Shown in pieces: positions 22,288 through 29,977 of a stretch of 35,776 nucleotides of DNA (positions are counted from its first letter, which is position 1; the number at the start of each line of letters is the position of its first letter). The notes under the pieces are model-generated. The model made no database searches and was not told where the DNA came from. It worked only from the letters and a program-made list of their open reading frames with translations. The DNA is from a virus, in the IMG/VR virus record IMGVR_UViG_3300048839_000561, positions 1 to 35,776 of that record; one strand, given 5' to 3'. The position numbers were made by a program, and so were the translations under genes.

Positions 22288-22797
22288 GGTTTTTGTCTCC
22301 ATTTCGTGTTGGTTTTCGCTTGCCGCCAGTGGGGTCATCCCTTTGATGACTGGAACATTGGTTAGCGCCCCGCCCGTCAACGCTGCGCCGTGCTTTGTTC
22401 CATTCATGTTGTCCAGGTAGTCGAAAGACAGCTCCGGACTGAAATACCGCCACTCTCTGTTTTTGAGTTCTTCAGACGCTTGCGGCGTCCATTCGATTGC
22501 CGCCCAAAGCTCTTCACCTTCAGCTTCGAGGGTCAGGGATGAGAACCAACCAGATGCCTTCGTCCCATGGGCAGCGGATCTCCCGTGCTCATAGTTGACG
22601 GCAACGTCGATTCCCCTGACGCCTTTGTCAAAGTTGGCCACGATGGCCTTGAGGTCAGCCTTGGTTATCTTTACGCGCTCGCCTGTTGACGTATGAATGA
22701 ACTCGCCAGCTTTTAAGATCTGGTAGTTTTTCTTGGGCGACCCGTCCTCGCCCTCCGACAACGCGACATTCGCGAAAAAATTCTTTCTCTTGCTCAT
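21745..22797 (-). CDS. Prohead protease (Mu gpI-like) with C-terminal scaffold
   Basis: A 350-residue protein made of two parts. Residues 1-165 are the protease (ILKAGEFIHTSTGERVKITKADLKAIVANFD, VAVNYEHGRSAAHG with a likely catalytic histidine, and a following YFSPELSFDY), as in Mu gpI. Residues about 170-350 are a scaffold: a helical, Ala/Lys/Glu-rich coiled coil that ends in DAVARVRRAEPELAKRYDSMHA. GAGG lies 5 bases before the ATG, and ATGA overlaps the portal gene stop. It also contains an internal start for the scaffold alone. Confidence 0.85.
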   Translation of the reverse strand: MSKRKNFFANVALSEGEDGSPKKNYQILKAGEFIHTSTGERVKITKADLKAIVANFDKGVRGIDVAVNYEHGRSAAHGTKASGWFSSLTLEAEGEELWAAIEWTPQASEELKNREWRYFSPELSFDYLDNMNGTKHGAALTGGALTNVPVIKGMTPLAASENQHEMETKTMNLAELTEKLAGLGISLSELQAKAAKADTLATQLSEAKGLVASTEQKLSEANAKVTELSEKVTASEKASAKVKFDALVEKGMRDGKLTKAFSEGPLKEVFEKNGFEFAETMVNAMPKVMTTDSKGHGGGAQGDSGKPADVELSEKASELAAKDNISISDAVARVRRAEPELAKRYDSMHA

Positions 22798-25067
22798 AGG
22801 TTCCTCGACTCCTTAATCTCCTGCAGGGTCGGAGGCTCCTCGCCTCGCGATTCGTACTGGGTGATTAGGTTTGGGTTAGTCGGATCAACGTCGAGCCCGG
22901 TGATCTCAGGCGGTTCCTCGTTGATCGTGATCGGTATCAAGATCGACCGGCACCCGAAGTGGTTCGGCGGCCTAAGCGAGTCGTCTTGCTCACCTGGCGT
23001 GAAGGTCTTGCCGTCGAGTGACAGGCAGATGTCGGTCGTCGCGTCGTCGACAACGGCCGAATACTGGAAAGCCTGAATCTGTTTCAGGTTCTTCTTGTCG
23101 AAAAAGAACTCATTGCGGCCTCGGCTCATCATCTGGGAGGTGAGGATCCGCGCCGCGTGGCCGACTGATGCCGATCCGATATATTCTCCGAGCAACACAT
23201 TGATGCGGGTGATGAGCTGAATATCGGTGAGGTTGCCGTCCTCTGCCGCTGCGACCGCTGCCATGATTCTTTTCCGTATCTCGTTGGCATGCGCCTCGAC
23301 CTGGGCATCCGACTGGGCAATCAGGGCGGACTTTACGTGATCGGGAAGGTACTCGGTGTTTTTCGTGAAGGTTTCAGCAAGCTCGACCTTCTTTTTGAGC
23401 TTCAGGCCGAAGTCTCTCGCCGCCTGCTTGGTTCCTGCCCCGACGATGGCCCCCAGCGCCTTGCGCAGCGTTGCCCGGTACTGGCCGGCCTCAACCTGGA
23501 CGCCTGAGACAGTCTCGGCCCGGGTGATCTTGCCAGGGCTTCTTTTCTCAAGGACCGTCTTGATGCGCCGAACGGTTTTGTCGGCAATCGTGGTGAGTTG
23601 GGATCGCATGGAGGACTCTAAAGTCTCGCCCTCAGATTGAAACTCGGCCTTGATCTCGGCAAAGTTCAGGGGCTGCTCGTACACGGTCAGAGGACGCCAG
23701 GTTTTGCTGTCTGCCAGTTTGATTACCTTGCCATGCGCATGCCCGCATTTGCCCGTGGTCTCGCTAAACTTCGGGGCATCCTCTTTTTGGGCGGGTGCCG
23801 GGGTTGGCTCAGGTGCTTCGCTGACCTCATTCTCATCGCGGTCAGGCAGCGCGTAAAGGTTGCGGGTGAAAGCTTCCAGCTTGGCGTCGTTCTTGATGAT
23901 CCGGCTATCGACAAGCGTTTTGAGGACGTCAGCCATCTCTTTGCCAGCCTTGGAATTGATCCCGTCAGCCTTTGCGACAGGAACCGCAACGCCTGGCCCG
24001 AAATTCATCTCAACCAGCTCTTTGTTGACCTCGTGCATGGCCTCGCAAATGATCTCGCCCACGAAGGTGAGAGCCGATAGGAGGAAGTCAGACTGGTCTG
24101 TGCCTAGGGAATACGACCCGCCGTTGCCGTTCTGACCAAGCTCCATGAACTGAAGCAAGGCAGACTTAGCGATCTGCCCGTCCTCATATACGAGGGCATC
24201 CTTGACCTTGTCGGAGTCGAATTGGTGCTTGATGACTTCAATCTGGTAGACGTCAGGCATGCAGATGTAAGCCTGTTCATGGAGGACGAAGCTTTGCAGC
24301 GAGTCCTCAAAGTCGTCAATGTCCTCGCTTTTGGTTCCGTACTTGAATTTACCCACAGGGGTACTAAGGGCAGACCTCTCGGTCCCGATCGCCATGAGCT
24401 TCAAAAGGAAGTTCTTGCGAGCCCATGCCCCATAGCAAGACCTGAGGAGGCTGACGCCCTCATAGTTGTCGCCCTCGCGCTCAAGCGTTAGGATGACAAG
24501 GTCTTCGACCGGGATGCGCACCATTTGCGCAGATTGCTTGTCTACGGTATCCCCGTAGGCGTATTGCTCGATTGCGGTGAGGCCTTTTTGGCCGTCGACG
24601 ATCCATCTCTCGACCGTTTGCTGCTTGCGAAACCCGATCCGAGGGACGTGAATAGCGCCGAGCTCAGGGTGCTCCGCGACTGCGAAGGCTCTCTCGAAGA
24701 CGGCGTGCCCAAAGTCGAACATGGTGAGGCATTCGGTGAGGAACTGGCTGAATCGGACGCAACCGCCGCCGAACCAGACCCAATCAAGAGCCTTAGCGAC
24801 GGCATGGGCTTCCTCCGACTCGTCCGTCGGCTCGTGGTAGAACTTCGCCGACTTGATTGGGTTTTTGAGTGCGCTCAGGATCATTCTGATCTGGGCGTCA
24901 CTGCGCCGCATTTCGTCGTAAACCGTGTAAGCTTGCCGACCCTGGAGTGCTGCGAGGGTCTCCTCGTTGAAGTATCCGCCAAAAATTGAGGTGCCGGTGG
25001 CGCCACGAAACGCAGCCTGCTCGGACTCTTGAGCAATGGTCTCGGGTTTTTTGGATATACTTGCCAC
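22794..25067 (-). CDS. Portal-MuF fusion (Mu gp29/gp30-like)
   Basis: A 757-residue protein that joins two usually separate functions. Residues 1 to about 410 are the portal (DUF935 type), with YTVYDEMRRSDAQIRMILSAL, RIGFRKQQTVERW and LTLEREGDNYEGVSLLR; the portal ring is the DNA gateway. A Pro/Ala/Glu linker near residue 425 leads to residues about 470-757, a MuF/head-morphogenesis domain ending with ILTSQMMSRGRNEFFFDKKN, DICLSLDGKTFTPGEQDDSL and PPNHFGCRSILIPI. The start is a GTG at 25067, with AGGAG about 9 bases before it. The frame is uninterrupted across the junction. Confidence 0.88.
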   Translation of the reverse strand: MASISKKPETIAQESEQAAFRGATGTSIFGGYFNEETLAALQGRQAYTVYDEMRRSDAQIRMILSALKNPIKSAKFYHEPTDESEEAHAVAKALDWVWFGGGCVRFSQFLTECLTMFDFGHAVFERAFAVAEHPELGAIHVPRIGFRKQQTVERWIVDGQKGLTAIEQYAYGDTVDKQSAQMVRIPVEDLVILTLEREGDNYEGVSLLRSCYGAWARKNFLLKLMAIGTERSALSTPVGKFKYGTKSEDIDDFEDSLQSFVLHEQAYICMPDVYQIEVIKHQFDSDKVKDALVYEDGQIAKSALLQFMELGQNGNGGSYSLGTDQSDFLLSALTFVGEIICEAMHEVNKELVEMNFGPGVAVPVAKADGINSKAGKEMADVLKTLVDSRIIKNDAKLEAFTRNLYALPDRDENEVSEAPEPTPAPAQKEDAPKFSETTGKCGHAHGKVIKLADSKTWRPLTVYEQPLNFAEIKAEFQSEGETLESSMRSQLTTIADKTVRRIKTVLEKRSPGKITRAETVSGVQVEAGQYRATLRKALGAIVGAGTKQAARDFGLKLKKKVELAETFTKNTEYLPDHVKSALIAQSDAQVEAHANEIRKRIMAAVAAAEDGNLTDIQLITRINVLLGEYIGSASVGHAARILTSQMMSRGRNEFFFDKKNLKQIQAFQYSAVVDDATTDICLSLDGKTFTPGEQDDSLRPPNHFGCRSILIPITINEEPPEITGLDVDPTNPNLITQYESRGEEPPTLQEIKESRNL

Positions 25068-25069
25068 CG

Positions 25070-26641
25070 CTAGGCTCTCCTACTCAGGCTGCCGGACATT
25101 GTTTTGCTTGCGGACACGGTCGACTTGCCCCCGCCCCCGCGCGAGAAGGACACTGGGGCATTCCTGCCAAGCCAGGTGACAGCCTTCTCAATGACGTCCG
25201 GGAAGTCGTCATGGGACCAGGCCGGGAAGAACTCCAATTGGGTCATGAGGGTCGGGTACCGGTCCTTGTGGTCGGTGCAAAAAAGCACTTGCCCGCTGTA
25301 GAGCTCGGGCTGGCACATGGAAATGCGCTCGACCTTGTTCCTGGTCTCGTGAATAGGCTCGATGACGCAGGAATGCCCGACGGCATTGAGGGCGTTGGCG
25401 ATGGTCGTCTCGATCCCCATAGCGCCGTTGGTTTCAACGACGAAGGTCCGGACGTTGTGCTCAAGGCAAAGCTTGGCACCAACGCCTATGGTCGCAGTCA
25501 GATCCATCTTGGTATCGATTGCCCCAAAGACGATCCGCCGCTCATTCACATTGACCAGGATGAATGCCGGATAGTCGCTCCCGTCCTTGCCCTGCGAGGG
25601 GTCAAAGAAGGCGAGGTTGGTCCCCAGCTTGGTATTGAATTGCTCAGGGCGCACGTAATGCAGCCGGTCCAGGGTGAAGATCCTGGAGCCCTCTGGCAGC
25701 GGCGAATTGAGGTATTGGCAGGCAAAGAATATTTCGGATATCTGCCTTTTGATTTCCTGGATCTTCGCCTCTGGCATGAGGTCCGGGTACATCGGCCGAC
25801 CGTGCTGGTCGTAAACGCCCTCGACCTCGAAGTGCCAGCCTTCCTTGCTTTGAACGTAGGCGATCACGTCATCCAGGTGCCAGCGGGTCGCAATCAGCAT
25901 GGTTTTCTTGAGCGGAATGACCTTTGCCAAGCCCTGGCCGTCGGGAACCGTCACGTCGATCGGGACTAGCAGTGGGGTGAGGGTGTCAAACCAGCGCTTT
26001 TTGGCCTCGCGTACGGCGCGAGACTCCCGATCGTCCTTGTCGCAAGGGTCGTCTACTATGATGACGTTAGGATGGACGCCGTTAGTGGATCCGCCGGCGG
26101 TCCTAAACGAGAGAGAGAACCCCTTGGCCGACTCGTCGCGGCCGATAATATTGACCGCTACCTCAGTGTTTTTGCATTCAGGGTCTCTTGTGATGCCAAA
26201 GACGAAGGCATAGAGGCTGTCAGACCCTTCGCCGATGTAGTGGTTTAGGTGAGCCGAAACCTCGTCCAACAGGGCCTGGTTCGCCGATGTATAGAGGAAC
26301 CGGATCTTGGGGCTTACCGTGGCCCAGACCCACAGAATGAACGCCTCGCCGTATAGGGTCGTCTTGTAGGTGCCCCGAGGCTTAAGCCTTGCGAAGCGGT
26401 CTTCGGTCCAAAAGTTCGCCTGCAGATCGTCTGCCCACCGCCGGTGCGGGTTAGGCAGCATCTTGTCGAAGCCAAGGACGCACTTTGCGAAAAAATAGAG
26501 GGACTTGGCTGAGGCTTTGCGTACAATTTGGACATAGGTCTGGACGTCAGATGGCTCCAGCCTTACGGTGCCGGCAATGTGCGCGCGCAGGATCCTGCAG
26601 GCTCGCATCCCAAGGGTAAGGAGGTCGGGGCGCTTACTCAA
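25070..26641 (-). CDS. Terminase large subunit
   Basis: The ATPase/nuclease that packages DNA, 523 residues. I choose a TTG start at 26641: GGAGG lies 5-6 bases upstream and the frame overlaps the small-terminase stop by only 8 bases. The ATG at 26698 would give 542 residues but lacks a good site and overlaps by 65 bases. Numbered from the TTG, the Walker A-like KPRGTYKTT is near residues 87-95, the Walker B NVIIVDDPCD near 192-201, then the IATRWHLDDV coupling region. The nuclease half has FFDPSQGKDGSDYP and VETNGAMGIE. All expected motifs are present. Confidence 0.88.
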   Translation of the reverse strand: MSKRPDLLTLGMRACRILRAHIAGTVRLEPSDVQTYVQIVRKASAKSLYFFAKCVLGFDKMLPNPHRRWADDLQANFWTEDRFARLKPRGTYKTTLYGEAFILWVWATVSPKIRFLYTSANQALLDEVSAHLNHYIGEGSDSLYAFVFGITRDPECKNTEVAVNIIGRDESAKGFSLSFRTAGGSTNGVHPNVIIVDDPCDKDDRESRAVREAKKRWFDTLTPLLVPIDVTVPDGQGLAKVIPLKKTMLIATRWHLDDVIAYVQSKEGWHFEVEGVYDQHGRPMYPDLMPEAKIQEIKRQISEIFFACQYLNSPLPEGSRIFTLDRLHYVRPEQFNTKLGTNLAFFDPSQGKDGSDYPAFILVNVNERRIVFGAIDTKMDLTATIGVGAKLCLEHNVRTFVVETNGAMGIETTIANALNAVGHSCVIEPIHETRNKVERISMCQPELYSGQVLFCTDHKDRYPTLMTQLEFFPAWSHDDFPDVIEKAVTWLGRNAPVSFSRGGGGKSTVSASKTMSGSLSRRA

Positions 26642-27074
26642 AGCCACCTCCCTCGTCTGTTTCGAGAAGCTTCCCAATTGCCTGCTCGATTTGGTCATCC
26701 GTCAGAGGTGCGATCAAAACCGGTCCGCCGTCTCGCCCGGTGTGCTCGAGGCGCTGCACGTCACGCCATTCTTTAGGGCGCCGGTTCTTGAGCCAAAAGA
26801 TCGCGGCCGTTGTGTTGCCCGCCATCGCTTGCTGGAACAGAGACGCCTCAACGAGGTCATCAGCTACAGATTTCGCCTCTTTTAGGGCCGGAAGTAATTC
26901 AGGGTGTTTACCCTTCCACAGCCTGAGCGTTCTGTCTGAAATGCCAATGTTTTCAGCTATTTCAAGGTCGGTTAGGCCTTCGGTTGCGAGCCGAATAATT
27001 ATTTCCGCTACGCTCTCGTTGAAAGACGATGGACGGCCGACTGATGTGTGGTCCTTTTTCGTCATAGTCAGCAT
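26634..27074 (-). CDS. Terminase small subunit
   Basis: A 146-residue DNA-recognition subunit. The N-terminus holds an HTH (EIIIRLATEGLTDLEIAENIGISDRTLRLWK), followed by a helical region (ADDLVEASLFQQAMAGNTTAAIF) and the family-typical WLKNRRPKEWRDVQ. AGGT lies a few bases before the first ATG at 27074. It overlaps its neighbours on both sides by 7-8 bases, so it is tightly coupled to the large subunit. Confidence 0.88.
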   Translation of the reverse strand: MLTMTKKDHTSVGRPSSFNESVAEIIIRLATEGLTDLEIAENIGISDRTLRLWKGKHPELLPALKEAKSVADDLVEASLFQQAMAGNTTAAIFWLKNRRPKEWRDVQRLEHTGRDGGPVLIAPLTDDQIEQAIGKLLETDEGGGFE

Positions 27075-27349
27075 GCCACCTGTGGCCTAGAGTCGGCCTT
27101 CGTGGGTCTGACATAACGACGTCTTGCCGGCTTGAGGGCAGCGAGACGCTGCAGAAGTGCGCTCTGGATTTCGTCCATGAAGTCCGCGCGCATTTCTTCG
27201 TCGAGAGAATCTAGGTGTGATGTTGGAATTACCTCTTGAACGAGGATCCGACCGGATGAGAGGGCAGCGATTACTATGTCACGACGTCCTTCGGGACGAA
27301 TGACCGAAAAAATGACTTGGCCGTTGTCATCTTTATGGATGAAACCCAA
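27068..27349 (-). CDS. Small protein at the start of the late operon, function unknown
   Basis: A 93-residue protein from a TTG start at 27349, with GGGG about 6 bases upstream. It has a beta-rich N-terminal part (MGFIHKDDNGQVIFSVIRPEG), a helix (DEEMRADFMDEIQSALLQRLAALK) and a basic C-terminus (ARRRYVRPTKA). It overlaps the start of the small terminase by 7 bases, which supports it as the first gene of the late operon. No family recognised. Confidence 0.5.
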   Translation of the reverse strand: MGFIHKDDNGQVIFSVIRPEGRRDIVIAALSSGRILVQEVIPTSHLDSLDEEMRADFMDEIQSALLQRLAALKPARRRYVRPTKADSRPQVAC

Positions 27350-27429
27350 GCTGCTGCCCCGACGTTGTGTAGTGTTGGTCCTGAACCAAGAGTCGGGCTG
27401 GATGAGGAGATACTCAAGTGGCTGTTTAG

Positions 27430-27704
27430 AGGGAACCGTAAGGGAACATAGGCTGCCGTAATATGACGTTATCCACAGTACTAGAGCGTAAGGTTAAATG
27501 GACTGTAAGCTTTGAGGTGTTTGGCTGAGCAGGAGAATCACTGAGGCTTTTAAAACACCGAATTGTATTTTCTAATCCGGCGGTCGCATGTTCGAATCAT
27601 GCAGGGGTCGCCAACCTATTTTTCTAAACATATTTGCTTGTTACAAAACTCATCCTAAAATTCCCCGAGCCTATTGTAAATGACTTCGGGAACATATAGG
27701 GAAC
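27430..27704. other. attP region: tRNA-derived core flanked by integrase arm-type repeats
   Basis: Beside the integrase stop lies the core (separate entry), flanked by two pairs of direct repeats. On the left AGGGAAC is at 27430-27436 and 27441-27447; on the right CGGGAAC is at 27687-27693 and AGGGAAC at 27698-27704. Each pair is 11 bp apart, one DNA turn, as expected for arm sites bound by an integrase. A perfect DnaA box, TTATCCACA, is at 27469-27477. The remaining 27350-27710 is non-coding; I see no certain late promoter in it. Confidence 0.65.
27569..27613 (+). other. attP core: 3' half of a tRNA-Arg(UCU) gene
   Basis: Read on the plus strand: anticodon loop TTTCTAA (27569-27575, anticodon TCT), stem TCCGG, variable bases, T-arm GCATG-TTCGAAT-CATGC (27586-27602), acceptor strand AGGGGTC, discriminator G and encoded CCA (27611-27613). 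The 5' half of a tRNA is absent: the bases upstream cannot pair with TCCGG. Phages often recombine inside the anticodon loop and restore the 3' half of the host gene, as at argU. So this is a phage copy of the target, not an intact tRNA gene. Confidence 0.85.
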
Positions 27705-27711
27705 GTTTCGT

Positions 27712-28746
27712 TTAGTCTCCAGAAAGGAGCAGCAGGTCTGTAGCCGAGGACAGTGAACTCGGGACCAGGTGAGAGTACCGGCTGGTCATCTTAATATCGG
27801 TATGCCCAAGTAGGTCTCTGATCGTGGTAATCGGGACGCCGGCGATTGCCAGGTGCGAGGCGAATGTGTGCCGTAGGTCATGGAACCGTATCTGTCTGAC
27901 TTCGGCGACCTTGCATGCTGCGCGGAACTTCCTCCTGATATTTTCAAACGATATTTTGAAGATCGGCGCATCGAGCTTGTCTCCTGCGCGGCTGCTCAGG
28001 ATATCCATGACGATGCCATTCATCGGGACATGGCGGATCAGCTTCGTCTTTGTAGCCATTTGTAGCGTCCTAGTCCGGCAACAAAAACTGCGCCTGACCG
28101 TTATGAGCCGCCGATCAAAGTCTACCGAGTCCCTCAGAAGGCCACGCAGCTCACCAACTCTGAGCCCTGTGTTGAGGGCAACAGCCACAAGGTCGTGCAT
28201 CTCGGGACTGCTCGCCTTGGTAGCAGACAGGAATTGAGCTGCCTCGTCTCTCGTCCAAAAATCAAACTTCGGTGTTTGCTGCCTGATGGGTGAGAGCTCG
28301 ACGAAGGGGTTTGACTTCACATAGTCCCACGCCAGGGCATCGGCCATGATCTTGCGAGCCATGCCGCAAATCTTGTTGATTGTCCTTGGCGATATCTGAT
28401 CAGTCGTCCGTCTCGCGAGCTCAGACTGCAGAGTAATCAGGTCGCGCAGCTTTAAGTCGCGCAGCGCTTTTTCTCCGAAGGCTGGAATAAGGTGTCTGTC
28501 GAGCGTATAGCGGTCGTCCTGCCACTGAGACGGTGCCTTTTTAACCAGGCAGTGGTCTCGATGCCATATTTCACAGAACTCTTTGAACTTAGTCCGAGAA
28601 AGCTCGCTGACATCAACAAGACCAAGACGCAGCTTCGATTCGAAGCGATCTGCGTCTAGTTTCCGATCGAAATTCTTCGAATGCTGCTTATTGCCGACCC
28701 GCCACTTGACGCGGTAGGTTCCGGCTATGGTTTTGTGAATTGACAT
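27712..28746 (-). CDS. int: Tyrosine-type site-specific integrase
   Basis: A 344-residue recombinase that would insert the phage at tRNA-Arg. Catalytic residues are all visible: R196 in NTGLRVGELRG, K235 in TKTKLIRHV, H289 and R292 in FHDLRHTFASH, H315 in LGHTD, and the nucleophile Y324 in SRYSHLV. An N-terminal arm-binding region (YRVKWRVGNKQHSKNFDRK) and a SAM-like core-binding region (about 55-140) precede the catalytic domain. The gene ends about 100 bases from the tRNA-like core. Its ATG lies 9 bases after the excisionase stop with no clear ribosome site, so it may depend on coupling. Confidence 0.95.
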   Translation of the reverse strand: MSIHKTIAGTYRVKWRVGNKQHSKNFDRKLDADRFESKLRLGLVDVSELSRTKFKEFCEIWHRDHCLVKKAPSQWQDDRYTLDRHLIPAFGEKALRDLKLRDLITLQSELARRTTDQISPRTINKICGMARKIMADALAWDYVKSNPFVELSPIRQQTPKFDFWTRDEAAQFLSATKASSPEMHDLVAVALNTGLRVGELRGLLRDSVDFDRRLITVRRSFCCRTRTLQMATKTKLIRHVPMNGIVMDILSSRAGDKLDAPIFKISFENIRRKFRAACKVAEVRQIRFHDLRHTFASHLAIAGVPITTIRDLLGHTDIKMTSRYSHLVPSSLSSATDLLLLSGD

Positions 28747-28755
28747 AGATGAAAA

Positions 28756-28971
28756 TCAGGATGCTCTGGGCATGTCCTTGATGATCTCAAGAAAATGCTT
28801 CCAGCGAATTCCGATCCTATGCGGTCCAATTTTCGTGCGCGGCAAAACACCCTTGTAAATCCAATCGCGGATTGTTCTCACTTCGAGGCCGGTCTCTCTG
28901 GCCAGATCCTTCACGGGCAGAATTTGTTCGGGGTCAATGTTAGATGGAACGGTTATTCCAATGGTACTCAT
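28756..28971 (-). CDS. Excisionase-like HTH protein
   Basis: A 71-residue protein with a MerR/AlpA-type winged helix-turn-helix (ILPVKDLARETGLEVRTIRDWIYKG, then RTKIGPHRIGIRWKHFLEII). Placed directly upstream of the integrase, it is probably the directionality factor, though an AlpA-like regulator is possible. AGGAG lies 7 bases before the ATG. It has its own upstream promoter candidate (29042-29070). Confidence 0.75.
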   Translation of the reverse strand: MSTIGITVPSNIDPEQILPVKDLARETGLEVRTIRDWIYKGVLPRTKIGPHRIGIRWKHFLEIIKDMPRAS

Positions 28972-29041
28972 GCGCTGTCTCCTAGCGAAGCTGTTTGATA
29001 TCGCGCATTTTCAAGGGATGGGTTGGGTAGGTCTTGGATAG

Positions 29042-29070
29042 CTTATAGCACAGGGCATACGTCAATTCAA
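29042..29070 (-). promoter_or_regulatory. Promoter candidate for xis-int
   Basis: On the minus strand TTGAAT (complement of 29065-29070), 17 bases, then TATAAG (complement of 29042-29047). The -10 has five of six consensus bases, the -35 four. It overlaps the end of a small reading frame and lies about 70 bases before the xis start. Confidence 0.45.
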
Positions 29071-29172
29071 CTGTACAAACTCCGTTAAAGTTCTCATTAG
29101 ATATTCCGACTCGTCTTCAGACCCGGCAACGTGAGACCACTCCTTAAGATGTGACGCTACCTCTTTCTTCAT
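29062..29172 (-). CDS. Small open reading frame, 36 residues
   Basis: Begins MKKEVASHLKEWSHVAGSED and ends in VQLN. GGAGGG lies 7 bases before the ATG. The ribosome site lies inside a possible hairpin (CCGCCC 29177-29182 with GGGCGG 29194-29199) that could limit translation. It fills the gap between the excisionase and the DUF7694-like gene. Function unknown, and whether it is translated is not certain. Confidence 0.45.
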   Translation of the reverse strand: MKKEVASHLKEWSHVAGSEDESEYLMRTLTEFVQLN

Positions 29173-29202
29173 GACTCCGCCCTCCGGGGATATGGGCGGG
29201 GT

Positions 29203-29568
29203 TTATACCCCCACTGTTAAAGGATTAGGCTTAGGGAATGCTTCGCTCCTGCATCTCCATAGGTGTAAGCAGTATGGATGCATGTTCACGTAATCCTCCT
29301 CCGCCGGATGGAACTGGACAACCGTGTCACATTCCTCCCAAAAACTCGATTTTACAAAACACATTTCCTCCCAGATTGGGCAACGGGTTTTCCCAGGGAC
29401 CGACACGCTCACATGCTCCCAGCCGTCCGCTTCACCGTTGTATGCGATGCATCTTAGCGTTGCGCCATTGTGCTTTAGATGGAACATACCCATCGGCTCT
29501 CCTGGCTTTGACCGATACGCACCGTAGGTTCGGCGAAACTGCTCAACTCTCTCAACAGAAAACGTCAT
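29203..29568 (-). CDS. DUF7694-like phage protein
   Basis: A 121-residue protein from the ATG at 29568, which has GAGG 6 bases before it. A longer frame from 29613 lacks a site. The conserved end is clear: WEHVSVSVPGK, RCPIWEEMCFVKSSFW, VVQFHPAEEDYVNMHPYCLHLW. Such proteins occur in many phages next to small early genes. The His, Cys and Trp content suggests a structural or nucleic-acid role, but I do not know the function. Confidence 0.7.
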   Translation of the reverse strand: MTFSVERVEQFRRTYGAYRSKPGEPMGMFHLKHNGATLRCIAYNGEADGWEHVSVSVPGKTRCPIWEEMCFVKSSFWEECDTVVQFHPAEEDYVNMHPYCLHLWRCRSEAFPKPNPLTVGV

Positions 29569-29639
29569 ATAAAACCTCAAGCGTCGCGTTTCGTTGGCCC
29601 ACATATGAACCACAACAATCTCGGTCTACAGGTGGACCA

Positions 29640-29750
29640 CTACTCGGCATCCTGCGTGGGCTTTTGGCCCAGGGTTATATTGTAATTCTGACTCGGCTCT
29701 TCCAGCGTGAACGCCGCCACCATTTTGCGAAGCCACTTCACTTCAGACAT
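29640..29750 (-). CDS. Small open reading frame, 36 residues
   Basis: Begins MSEVKWLRKMVAAFTLEEPS and ends QDAE. It starts 11 bases after the stop of the preceding small zinc-finger gene. The ribosome site is weak, but the amino-acid composition (amphipathic helix first, polar tail) is protein-like and the spacing fits the tiled operon. Function unknown. Confidence 0.45.
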   Translation of the reverse strand: MSEVKWLRKMVAAFTLEEPSQNYNITLGQKPTQDAE

Positions 29751-29761
29751 TAGGGCTGGTT

Positions 29762-29977
29762 TCAAGTGTTACCCCATTCCACTTCCAATCCTATCTTCTG
29801 TGGCGGTGCTTCCTGCTTCGGGGGGCATGACTTTTTCTCAGGCGGCCGCATGTTCCAATCAGAATCAACAAGATTCATCGCAGACATCGGGCATCTTGCT
29901 GGACTTGGGTGCGTTGCCTCGCAATGTTCATTGACGGGGAAAACCTTTCCGCAGAAGGGGCACGTTACGACGCTCAT
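29762..29977 (-). CDS. Small zinc-binding protein
   Basis: A 71-residue protein starting MSVVTCPFCGKVFPVNEHCE. The CPFC pair plus later His and Cys (ATHPSPARC) make a short zinc finger, followed by a Pro/Lys-rich tail. Its ATG overlaps the stop of the upstream gene as ATGA, and GGAG lies 8 bases before it, so expression is likely. A nucleic-acid-binding accessory is the best guess. Confidence 0.65.
   Translation of the reverse strand: MSVVTCPFCGKVFPVNEHCEATHPSPARCPMSAMNLVDSDWNMRPPEKKSCPPKQEAPPQKIGLEVEWGNT

Noticed and set aside
24986-25969. A 327-codon rightward open frame opposite the large terminase
   Set aside because: It is the antisense of the terminase, has no motif or ribosome site, and the opposite strand has full terminase motifs.
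27541-27613. A complete tRNA gene
   Set aside because: Only the anticodon loop and 3' half fit; the upstream bases cannot form the matching stems.
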